A stretch of 64,000 nucleotides of DNA from Silene conica (taxonomy: Eukaryota; Streptophyta; Magnoliopsida; Caryophyllales; Caryophyllaceae): NCBI GenBank assembly GCA_029255685.2, contig CM055314.2:9008399-9072398 (forward strand), written 5' to 3'. Both the position numbers and the translations under genes were made by a program. This document shows, piece by piece, positions 35,965 through 46,697 of this stretch. Every line of letters begins with the position of its first letter. Position 1 is the first letter of the stretch. Under the pieces are notes generated by a model. That model saw nothing but the letters and a program-made list of their open reading frames with translations, searched no databases and had not been told where the DNA came from.

Positions 35965-36470
35965 TGACCTACCCAAGATTGAGAGATACGGGAAGGGCAT
36001 TGGTTTACACCTTAAGACGGCTAGGTTACTCAAGACTGAAAGGTATGTGACCTAGAATTTAGGAATCATCCTTATTGTTGACACCCAATAATTGTGAGAC
36101 CTAGGAACTAATAGCATAGGCCGAAAGGAGCTATTAGGTACCATAGACCGAAAGGATATGTTACACCCCTTACGCGACTGCAATACATATTAACCTTAGG
36201 ATTTATATTACCTTAGCTATTTATTACCCAATCATCCTAGCATCTCTTTTATCATAGTTTTAGTCTCATCTTTATTTACTTGTTTTATTTTTATCTTTAT
36301 CTTAGACTTAGTAACAACCAAATCAACCCCCTATTTTGTGACTTTAAACATTAGCATCAAACAATAAACATTCCCCACCTCTTTGTGGTTCGACCCTGAC
36401 TTTCACTATCTATAGTTTAAGATTAGGAATTATAAATCTTATCTTTGACACCCCTCAACGACGGGTATCA
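35965..36470 (+). repeat. Last LTR of the composite, right part
   Basis: Begins with the TGACC duplication and continues the LTR to its exact end, GGGTATCA. It is joined directly to gag with no primer site. Confidence 0.87.
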
Positions 36471-39400
36471 ACATATGCTCCATAGCGCCCCAGATGGAGT
36501 GACGCAGGATCAAATCAAAGAAACCATGTTTATCTTTTCCCTCTGAGACTCAGCGAGGGAATGGTATAGAGATTTAGACCGCACTGCTGCGGGAGTAACA
36601 GATTGGAACACATTGGCCTTAACTTTCTATCGGAAGTACTACTCTGCAGCTAAGACCAATGCCTTGAGAGCGCAGATAACCAGTTTCAAGCAAGGGCCTA
36701 ATGAGGATTTTAGTGAGGCTTGAGACAGGTTCAAGAGACTTGTTCGATCCATACCCTATCATGGATTTGAACAATGGTTTCTTTGCAACCAGTTCTATAA
36801 CAGCCTCTATGATGACAATAGAGCTTACTTGGACGCTGCAACTAATGGAAGGTTCCAAGATAATTCTGGGGAGACCAAGGGTCTCAAAATCATTGAAGAT
36901 GTTGCTGTACACAGATCTGAACACGGGACTTCCCGTGGAAATCAAAGGAAGGCCGAATCTAATGTTGCGGCAATAGAGGCCTTGATGGCTAAGTTAGAAA
37001 AAATGGAGAGCGATGGAAAATTTGAGATGGGAAGTGCAAGTAAAGGTGGTATGTACCAGGTAAATGCCGTTCAAGACGGCCCCTTCAGTTGTGAAAGATG
37101 TGGTGGAGAGGGGCATGTGTCGAAGTTTTGTACCTCATCTAACGAGACATGTGCGGCCTTTCAACACTACCGTGGGAATACCATTTATTATCCCAATAAT
37201 AATAATGTCCACCCCCACCTGAGGTGGACAAGCCAGAATGTTCTCAATCCACAACACCAACAACAACAACAAAACTCCACTTATATCCCTCCGCACAAGC
37301 AAAACTATCAAAACCCCCCTTTTGTCCCTCAACAACCTTCTAACCCACCACCGAATACGGATGCTCTCATCCAGAATCTCATTGGGTTAGTACAAAAGGA
37401 ATCGCAGGCACGAGAGGCGGGTATGAAGATTTTAGAGTCCCAAATTGCTCAAATTGCAAGCAAGAATGATACTAGGGCTCCGGGTCAGCTTCTGACCAAG
37501 ACGGACCAAAAGAAAGAAACTCTAAACAGCATATCATTAAGGAGTGGAGCTAAAGTAGGAGGTGAGAAGGTCGGTGGAGCAGAAAAAGAGAAGCAGCCGA
37601 AGACAAGCAACAACGAAGTAGGTCGACTGACCCAGGAGCCAGGTCGACCGACTACGACGCAGATTCCAGAAGTTGCTGGAACACAGGAATCAGGTCGACC
37701 GAACGAGGAGCAAGGTCGGCCGACCTCCGACGCTGAACAGAAGGACGCCTTCAGGCCTGAAATACCAGACAACCTAAGGGACTTCCTATTCAGGGGTGAC
37801 AAGACCCCCAAGTTCTTGAGGAGGGCTGCCAATACTGAAAGTTCCGCCCCTCCTTATCCGGAGAGACTCATACCAACCAAGGAACAGGTATCATTTGATA
37901 AGTTTAAAGACGTAATTCGTTCATTGAATGTTCAAGTTCCGTTTTTAGAATTAGTTCAACAAGTTACTGCATATCTAAAATTTATGAGACAACTTTTATC
38001 ACGAAAGCGGTCTCTAGATAAAGTTGAGTCGGTAGCCCTTACCGAAGAGTCCTCCAGTTTTCTATCCCATGTTATTGCCCCTCATAAGCTAGAGGACCCT
38101 GGGAGTTTTTCTGTACCTTGCAACATAGGGACCTTTCCTGTTAAAAAAGGCCTTATGTGACCTAGGGGCTAGCATTAGTGTCATGCCCTTGAGTGTAGCC
38201 TTAAAGCTAGGAATGACCAATTTTGCAGTAACTAGTATGACTGTCCAAATGGCCGACCGTACATCTATGGAACCCATAGGTGTTGGAGATTGTGTCCTCC
38301 ACATGTAGTGTGATAACGTCATTGAACATACCCTTGTACGGACAAGTGGGAGATTGTTGGGGCTGGTGTCCTTGACAATTAAGTACAATGACTTATTAAA
38401 TCTCTTTAAGGATCACAAGGGCATACTTCTGTATTATTACCAGTTGATCCACGTTTATCAATAACGGTTGGCTTGCTAGATAAGTTTGACGTTATTGTCA
38501 TACGGATGGCGGTGATCAACTGGTCCCTATACGTCACACCTATAGGACACGTTTGAGAGATGTGAAGGTATGAAAATACAGTCACATTTTGCCGGATATG
38601 ACTAAACGGTTAGTCAGAGGTATTGACTATTAAATTAGTCAATAAGATGTTGAGAATTATTATTTAATACGGATTAAATAATTTTAGCTAATACGGATTA
38701 CAAGATTAATTCGTAAATTAAATATAAACGGTTATATTTAATTAAATATTATATTCGCAAATTAATATAAACAGTTATATTAATTTAGGTAATTATACAA
38801 TATCGTATTTTATCAGACCATTATTAATATATCGACTGTATTAATAACTGATAACATGTTACGATTTATAAATTAAACCCGCGAATAAATAATAGCTAAT
38901 TGGGTCGAATCACGCATTAGGATAAGGTAAGAGTGGAAAGCCCACTCCTACCCAAACCCTATATTCGGCCGGCCTCAGTTACAAAAGGAGGAGACTTCTC
39001 CTTTTGTCAACTACTCTTGTTGCACTGTAACATAATCTCAGGGTAAAATTAGGGTTTTGAGAGCATTCTTCTCCCATAAACCTTAGATCTCACATCTAAA
39101 CTCAAATAGCTCTCCCTATATTGCAAGGCAATTGGAGAGGATTTCTAGCACACGCGGCCACGTCTCAAACTAAGTCTTGGGTGCAAGTTATAGGAGGGAA
39201 TTTGCATTAATTCCTGTTCTTAGGCCTTTTACGCGAGGACTAAAGGTTGTACTTCTTTTCTCATGTTTTTAATCTTATGACGATATTCACAATTGCATAT
39301 TTCATTATAATCCTGCAAATTTAGGGTGAATACGCGTTTTATTCCCCACAATAGGGGTGTTGGAAAACATCCCTGTGCGCATTGATAGGTTTTTCTTCCC

Positions 39401-39989
39401 AGTCGACTTTGTAGTTTTGGACATCCCTGAGGATGCCCATATACCTATTATACTAGGGAGACCATTCCTTCACACCGCGGGAGCCATCATTGATGTGGGT
39501 AGTGGGACATTAACCTTTAAGGTAGGGAAACATTCTATCATCTATGGTCTATCTTATAGGAAGAAGGATGCTATGACTCCTATTACTTGTAATGCTATTG
39601 CTTCTGAAAAGAAGTATAAGGTCATCACTACTTCCCCTACTTTGTTACCAACACCTATACATGTTTTTACACCTCAGCCCCATATTGGGAGCAATATGGA
39701 GGATGTTTCTGTTGTGACTAATGCACGAATTGGTTTGGGGAAACCCATGGTAAAGGACGTCATAGTGCAAAGAGGTGGACTAGGGATCCTGAGCTATAAG
39801 GAGGATGAGGATCCAGACATTGTTGATGAGGAGGACAAGAAGAGAAGAAGAGAAGAAAAAGAGAAGAGTCCATCGCATATGCTTTGCGACGGAGAGGAGA
39901 CGTGTTTTGCCATTCAAACAAACACGGTAGAGACTACGGCATATTGCCAAAAGCCGTGGTCTGAGATTTTCCGCATCTTTAGCGGATAG
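36471..39989 (+). pseudogene. Remainder of the outer element's gag-protease
   Basis: Resumes gag at the segment corresponding to 6279 of the intact copy. In-frame TGA codons fall near 36544 and 36722. A one-base A insertion near 38145 shifts the frame just before the protease. The protease is split at 38280 by a copia-derived insertion and continues at 39356 to the usual end EIFRIFSG. The zinc knuckle (CERCGGEGHVSKFC) and two modules near 37620-37723, with some mutated half-sites, are visible. Confidence 0.85.
38281..39350 (+). mobile_element. Internally deleted copia element
   Basis: Flanked by the duplication ATAGG (38276-38280 and 39351-39355). It begins with about 23 bp resembling an LTR start (TGTTGGAGATTG), then a short internal piece with a polypurine tract (GACAAGTGGGAGAT), then a whole 996-bp LTR (38355-39350). 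Almost the entire left LTR and internal region are gone, yet both outer ends and the duplication remain. Confidence 0.8.
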
Positions 39990-41310
39990 TTGCTTCAGTT
40001 TTTAAGCTCCTAAGACAATCTATTTTTTGTTTTGTTGAGAATTTTTAATTTTGTTTGCTTTAAGAACAATTTTGCTTTTGTTGCGTAGTTAAGACATTTT
40101 AGACTTGGTTCTGGGATCTTGCGCATATGTTGGGCGCATGTATAATGATTTTTCAGGTTTGAGGAAGAATGACTTGGTTAATACAAGTTATTTCCGAAGA
40201 AAAGAAGGCCGCTGTACAGGAGAGGCGGTCGACCGACCAGTAACACCGGTCGGTCGACCAGACCCCTGCAGTTCCGAAATTCCTACAGTCTGCGGATTGG
40301 TCGGTCGACCAGAGAAGAAGGTCGGTCGACCTACTTACCTGTTACAGCGTGTTCGTATTTTCCTAGGGAAGCATGCAACCGTCATAAGTACTTGGAGTGG
40401 CACTGCTGGCCACCAAAACCTCCCAGCTTACGCTGGTTTGGGGAGGTTTTCTCATGCGCTTGAAAATCCAGTGAGTTCTTTCCTTTTCCCTTGGTTTTAT
40501 TCCTTTTAGCATTTTCCCTTTTATTTTATGAAACCTTTAGTTAGGCTAATGCACAATGGGGAGATTGTGCGGGTTGGTTTGGGGAATGGTTTAGTCACAT
40601 GCATTGTTCCATTGCATTTTGTCACACGTTTATTGCATTTCTGTCTTGCATTGCTCTTTTCTTTATTTTTCTTACCTATCATTGTTCTTTTCTTTATTTT
40701 TCTTACCTATACAAAAGAAATATCCAAAAAAATAGAAAAATTCAAAAATTTCCAAAAAATGCACGTTTATTTTAGCATATAGGTCGAGTCGGAACGAGAG
40801 TATTTCAAGGATGATCTTTGCTATCTTACATGTTTATGCCTTTGCCTTGCCTTGTCAACTTGTTTTAGTATGAGAGTCTTTTGCATATCTACGAGTTTTT
40901 GTCAATTTGTATATCTTGAGACTTGACTTATACCTTGGCAACCTACTATACATTCTGAGTTTTTAGAGCTTATTTCCTGGTTTCATTTTTAAACCAGTTG
41001 TCTAGGATGTGAGTAGTACTCCCCTTGGAACATGTTACATCAATATGCATAAACATGAACTTGAATTGCTATATACTTGTTTTACTATCTCGTTTTGTGA
41101 GTCTTGGTACGTGCATTTGGGATCCCTTTTCTCTTATTTACCCATAAGCCTTACAGAGCCAAAATTGCCTTTTTATTCCCCCAAAACTACATCTCATACT
41201 TAGCCTACCCTTCCAAGCTAGTATTTGTGGTCTTTGGTTCATTTTTTTGAGGAATCTTGGTTTGTATGCTATCTTGAGCAAAAAGAAAAAAGAAAGAAAG
41301 AAAAGAAAAA
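39990..41310 (+). other. Non-coding 3' region of the outer element, left part
   Basis: Homologous to 8706-9960. Modules at 40227-40259 and 40299-40331, the conserved double hairpin near 40396, and the hairpin with polypurine-like tract near 40551. Interrupted by a CACTA element in the purine-rich run. Confidence 0.78.
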
Positions 41311-43096
41311 CAATACAACAAATTGACACTTGCGCCACGATTTATGCCACGGGAATTTATAATTCGTGGCTAAATTTTGTTTGGCCACGGGAAAAATTCT
41401 ATTCACTATTTTAGAAAAATTTTATGCCACGGGAAAAATTTTCCCGTGGCAAAAAGTCAATTGCGCCACAATTTAGGTTACAGTCGTGGGTAATATAATT
41501 TTTGCCACGAACAATGTCACACCCATGGCAAATATATATTTAGCCACAGATTATTCCGTAGCCAATATTTCTTTAGCCACGGCTTACATATTGTCCGTGG
41601 CAACATATTTGCTTAGCCACGAAACTAGTAACAAACACCAGTGGCTAAGATTTTCTTCAGACTTGTATAAAGATATTTCATGTTAAGGTAAACGTAAAAA
41701 CTTGCTTTTGTAAGAAATAAAAGGAAAATACAAAAGCTGAATGAAACTTAATCAAATATACATAATATGAAAAATTTAAATGTAAAATTTTGAAAATATT
41801 TTGATTAATTTAATAAATATTTGGTATTTTTTTATTTAGTCTAATAAGAAATGTAAAATCTTCTATAAAATGATACACACATAAAGAAAATTACCATCGT
41901 CTTAATTTTTTTTTTATTTTTTTACAGACTATAATAATATTTAGTGGTTTTTTCATAACATCAATAATTTAATAAATAATTAATTCTTTTTTTGTTAAAT
42001 TTTATAATATTGAATAACATTATTAATTTAGAGACCGCATCACATTTAAAGAGAAAGTATGTCCAATTAAATAATTAACTTATTAACACCTATCATTGAG
42101 AAGTCTGAAACTAATATATTGTTAAACTTTTCATTAGAAAATTGATTTAGAACTTTATTTGTAAAATATTTCTAGGAGAACTTGAATTTGAGATATTAAA
42201 TTGGAAAAAAATTGGGGAAGTTTTTAAGGAGCAAAAAAAAGAAAAGACAATTAGATTTAAAATATGATTAAATAAAACAAAGTAGTCTAAAAAATTAAAT
42301 TCAAAATGATTTCCAATAAATCATTGAATAAAATGGAAAAAAAACATATTGATAAAATAACCGATATAAAAAAATCAATATAAAAAAACATTTTAATTAT
42401 TGAAAATGAGCGTATCACACCGAAAAGTAAAATGAAAATTAAAATAATAGTTTTACATGTGTAAATAATTTGAAATTTTGTTGACAAAAAGAAATATCAA
42501 GAATAATGAAAAGAAATCAATTTAGAGAAAACAAAAATTTGTACGATCATTTCTGTGTTTTTTGGCAAAAACTGATTATTTTCGAGTTAATAATGTCTTG
42601 GTCATTTATTTTTGTAATAAAACTCGGTCATTGATACCCATATGTAATCATTATTCAAAAGTGATCATTATTTAGTAAAAAGTGATTAAACTTTTTTTCG
42701 TTACAAATACGACGATCTTACAAATAGTATTTGTGTGGAAAAATATATGAAAAAATGGATAAAAGAGAAATAAAATAAAAATGCCGACAAATGAAAAAAA
42801 AATAAAAAAAAAATAGTTTAGGGAAAAAAAATTTAAGGAAAATTTGATTAAATAGTTTGGAGAAAATGGTTTTGTTGCTCGGGCAAAAAATGACCCGGGC
42901 ATCATTAGTCGGGAGGTCAACATTGAAAACTCGAGCAATTTGAGAAAACTAATATTTTTTTCGCAAAAATATGTATCATTAAATATTTTTTCGCAAAAAT
43001 AATAGTGATGGTAATTTAGAAGAAAAGAATATATAATTTAAAAAGGTTTCAAAGTGTTAACTATATCAACAAGCTTAAATTTCAATTTCGGTAACT

Positions 43097-43166
43097 CATC
43101 ATAAGAACTCCACAGTTAAGCGTAGTCAGGTGAGAGTAGTCTTGGGATGGGTGACCTCCTGGGAAG
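43097..43166 (+). rRNA. Partial 5S rRNA-like sequence
   Basis: About 70 bp matches the middle and 3' part of plant 5S rRNA, including AGTTAAGCG and GGATGGGTGACCTCCTGGGA. The first third and the last bases are missing, so it is a fragment. The internal RNA polymerase III control elements are largely kept. It could derive from a 5S gene or from a 5S-bearing retroelement such as Cassandra. Confidence 0.8.
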
Positions 43167-43269
43167 GATATACGATTCGCAAAAATGAATTACTTATGAT
43201 TGTAAGTAACGAGTTGAGATAACTAGCCAAGCAACGATTAAAGATTGACAAGATTACAAAAGTAACCAA

Positions 43270-43448
43270 ATGTGTTTGGTAGTGTGGTGGTTGCTCATCT
43301 CATCCCTTAACCATGAGGTCAGGGGTTCGATCCTTACCCATGGGAATGGAGCAACTCTTTGGCTAGCCGTTTACCTCTTCGGGAGAGCACCCGCTGCGAG
43401 GGGATTATACACTGTTGTGGACACCTCGGTCTAGACCAGAAAAAAAAA
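43270..43448 (+). mobile_element. tRNA-derived SINE
   Basis: A tRNA-like head has an A-box-like TAGTGTGGTGG (about 43280) and a B box GGTTCGATCC (43325), followed by a tRNA-unrelated body and an A-rich tail at 43439-43448. The order fits plant Au-like SINEs. I could not define a clear target duplication. Confidence 0.7.
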
Positions 43449-43764
43449 TTCCATATTTGAAAATATTTTCATTATAAATAAAAAATAATATTTTACATTT
43501 TGTTTATTGATTTTTTATTTTTTTGTTTGCCACGGGAATAATTTTGGCCACGAGAATTAATTTTTGGCCACGGGAATTATTAGCCACGTGAGTATCTGTG
43601 GCTAAAAAATATAATTTTAGCCACGTTCTTGTTTTTCCTGTGGCTATCTGTTAGCCACGGCCACTTGGGCCACGGAAGGTATTTCCGTGGCAAAGAGCTT
43701 TAGCCACGGGAAATTAGTACTTGCGCCACGAATTTAGCCGTGGCCCAAGTGCTCAATTTTAGTG

Positions 43765-44516
43765 AAAGAACAGAAAAATTCAGAAAAAAGAAAGAAAGAA
43801 AGACGAAAAATAAAAATATATAGTAGAGTCAGTCGACCGACCACCTTCATAGGTCGGCCGACCAACTGACAGCATCAGTTTCAAAATTTCGTTCCCAAAC
43901 TCCCTTTCTTTTATATGTTATCACTCCCGTACTTCATTCAAAATATTTGGGAGTCCTTTCTTATTTATAATGTGAGAGTTGTGCTACAAAAGAGCACTTT
44001 CTTAATATTAAAAGTTGTGAAACATGTTGTTGGAAACCGGTTTTACTAGCTTGGCTACTAACCCCACAAATCCAAAAACATCTTAACCACTTTTACCTTT
44101 TACCTCACATATCTTTCATACCTCAATTGCATGTGCCTAAGTCACTTTATGAGTGTGTTCATACATAGTTGTAGAATTCTTGTTCATATTAGATTGCAGG
44201 CATGTTTTCATGGGTCGCAGTTAGGTGAGTGTCTTTACAAATATACTTCTTTTTATCTTTTACATATACTCACCCTTTGCTTCATGAGTGTCTCGAGCGT
44301 ACCGCGAGAGTCCATGGTATAAAGTCTCTATAGTCTCTAGTTTTGCAAGTTTGACAACACCATAACTCGTTTGCATGATTTGAATGCTTTATGATTTTGT
44401 ACTTGGCATTGGTTTAGACTTACATGTAAATTTCGCTCTGAGATTGAAATCGTTCCATTAGTTAAGATTGAGTCTATTTCTTGCTTGAGGGCAAGCAAGG
44501 TTTGGTTTGGGGAATT
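43765..44516 (+). other. Non-coding 3' region of the outer element, right part
   Basis: Resumes the purine-rich run. Holds a module at 43831-43863 and the terminal hairpin and polypurine tract before 44517. Confidence 0.8.
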
Positions 44517-46047
44517 TGATGCGTGTCTATTTTATGATGTTTTACATCTATTTTTACACGCATTTTGTCGCTCATTTACTATGTTTTAGCCTTTATTTCC
44601 CAACAATTGTCTACTTTCGCGTTTTTATGCTCTTTTGCAGATTTATGCGGAAAAGGGACGATTTTATACCAAATTTATGCCCTCGGGATTTTTCATAGCC
44701 AAGGAACAAAGGAAAGTCAACTCGGAGCTTAACCAAGTACCAAGAAGTAAAACCAAAGACAAATCAAGGCAGGCCTACAGGAAAATAGGTCGACCGACCT
44801 ACTACATGGGTCGGCCGACCAGGCGACTGTTATGGAAAGACCAGAAATCCCTGAAGCCCGTCAAGCGGTCGACCGACCTACTACATAGGTCGACCGACCT
44901 CAGCGCAGACCCAGAATTTTCCGAAAAGCCCATTCAAGTGATTAGGTCATTAGGAAACTCTTATTTTCCGCCTATTTAAGCTAATTACGTGATTAGGGTT
45001 TGACATTCAGTCATATATTCAGTTTTATTCAGTATTTACTATTCAGTTTTAGAAAGAGTTTTAGTATACAATAAATATTCTTCAAATACTTTTTCTTTAG
45101 TATTGTTCATCATGAATCTTTCCACAACAATCAATAAAGTTCGTTCTTTTCTGCATTAATCCTTATTTCCGGTAATTCCTTTTTTAATTTCAGTTTTAAT
45201 TTTATTCTTGTCTTAGAATTATTAGTATCCAGTTTAAGTTAGAATCCCAAGCCTTTATTGTTATTGCATGTTTAGATTGATGTTCGTTATGATCTCCATG
45301 TTTACTTCTGTTTTTATTATTGTTCCAATAGTCATGAGTAGCTAATTTCGCATGTTAGGATGTAGGAAGTAAATATGCATCGATAGTGTAAATTTCGAAA
45401 TCCATCTGTTGCAGGCAAGAGGTCGGCCGACCGGGGTAGCTGGTCGGTCGACCATCACGCGTTTGTATTCTGTTTCGTTTTAATTCGTAGACTATAATAA
45501 CCTACAATGAGACTGAAAGGAGACTTGTAGGATGTTAGTAATGACCTACCCAATATTGAGAGATACGGGAAGGGCATTGGTTTACACCTTAAGACGGCTA
45601 GGTTACTTAAGACTGAAAGGTATGTGACCTAGAATTTAGGAATCACCCTTATTGTTGACACCCAATAATAGTGAGACCTAGGAACTAATAGCATAGGCCG
45701 AAAGGAGCTATTAGGTAGCATAGACCTAAAGGATATGTTACACCCCTTACGCGACTGCAATACATGTTGACTTAGGATTTATACTATCTTAGCTATTTAT
45801 TACCCAAATATCCTATCATCTCTTTACTATAGTTTTATTCTCATCTTTATTAACTTATTTTATTTTTATATTTGTTTCTAGACTTAGTAACAATCAATCA
45901 AACCCCCACTTTTGTTACCCTAAAACATTGACATCAAACAATAAACATTCTCCATCTCTCTGTGGTTCGACCCTGACTTTCGCTATCTATAGTTAAAGTT
46001 TAGGAATTATAAATCTTATCTTTGGCACCCCTCAACGACGGGTGTCA
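44517..46047 (+). repeat. 3' LTR of the outer element
   Basis: A 1531-bp partner of 13929-15460. Modules at 44788-44820, 44867-44899 and 45421-45453. Confidence 0.9.
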
Positions 46048-46052
46048 GTAAT

Positions 46053-46578
46053 CGTAAACAATATAATACATGTTTGGTTTAGTGAGTGCACGCATGAGAC
46101 CGTACAATTAGTTAATTCCTGACCTAGACCGGAAGGTTGGAAGGGTAAGACTTGTTTACCGATTTTAAATAGTTTTTGTGAGAGCGGAAGTTAAGCAAAA
46201 ACGACCTTAGGGCGACTTAAGACCGGAAGGTATAGTCGGGTTTGAGACTTGACCGTAATAACCCAGCCTTTCCCACCAAATAATTGGCCTATCCCAATTA
46301 CATCGATCATACATAGGACACAACGACCCGAGTTCCCAACATATTCCCTTTATCCGTGATTTTATCTCATCTCGTGTTTGTTCCCGTATTTTTATTCTCT
46401 TTTGCACACTTTATATCTCGTAGTTTAGTTATCAATTTTTAAAACCCCCAATTTGTGACCCATAGGTAAAAACCGATAGTTAAGCAAGTTCGCTTCCCTG
46501 ACGAGACTGACCCTATTTGCCACTAGCTTCTGTTAGTAGTACCTAGGTATTTATTTTTGGTACCAAACGACGGTATCA
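46053..46578 (+). repeat. 3' part of the older Athila-like LTR
   Basis: Continues the LTR interrupted at 13928 and ends CGGTATCA just before a primer site. Confidence 0.8.
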
Positions 46579-46601
46579 AATTTTGGCGCCGTTGCCGGGG
46601 A
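46579..46601 (+). other. Athila-type primer-binding site
   Basis: Reads TTGGCGCCGTTGCCGGGGA, the primer site typical of Athila-group elements (tRNA-Asp type), directly after the LTR end. Confidence 0.8.
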
Positions 46602-46697
46602 AGCAACGCTGTTTTCTATTTTTGTTTTTATCTATTTATGTCTTAAGGAATTTTAATTTCTTAAGACCGTTCTAATCGTTCTCTTCGATCAGTTTGT

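Larger units (their letters stand above)
16049..36470 (+). mobile_element. Composite of tandem related elements inserted in gag
   Basis: Order: a 3' untranslated piece, a gag-protease C-terminal part, a 3' region, an LTR, a primer site with whole decayed gag, a 3' region, and a final LTR. The right end is an exact LTR end (GGGTATCA). The left end is not an LTR. It joins outer gag at ATCTT, a 5-bp string present in both parental sequences, so a deletion has probably removed the first LTR. The LTRs here resemble each other more than the outer pair. Confidence 0.75.
41311..43764. mobile_element. Non-autonomous CACTA-like transposon
   Basis: A 2454-bp element. The right end reads, in complement, CACTAAAATTGAGCACTTG and the left end CAATACAACAAATTGACACT, a mutated CACTA terminus. 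The 3-bp duplication AAA flanks it. Both ends carry many copies of GCCACGG and its complement, the subterminal repeat pattern of CACTA elements. The AT-rich centre has no transposase. Confidence 0.78.
13929..46047 (+). mobile_element. Outer Athila-like element with nested insertions
   Basis: Its end LTRs (13929-15460 and 44517-46047) are alike and flanked by the duplication GTAAT (13924-13928 and 46048-46052). The original internal region is 15461-16048 plus 36471-44516. Everything between 16049 and 36470 is a later composite insertion in its gag. A deleted copia and a CACTA element interrupt its 3' half. Confidence 0.87.

Noticed and set aside
41700..43000. Short Phe/Lys-rich open frames in the CACTA centre
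   Set aside because: They come from AT-rich low-complexity sequence and show no transposase motif.
43097..43166. A functional 5S rRNA gene
   Set aside because: The 5' third is missing and there are many changes from plant 5S sequence.
43270..43340. A functional tRNA gene
   Set aside because: Only A- and B-box-like parts are tRNA-like; there is no cloverleaf acceptor stem, and a SINE body and A-rich tail follow.
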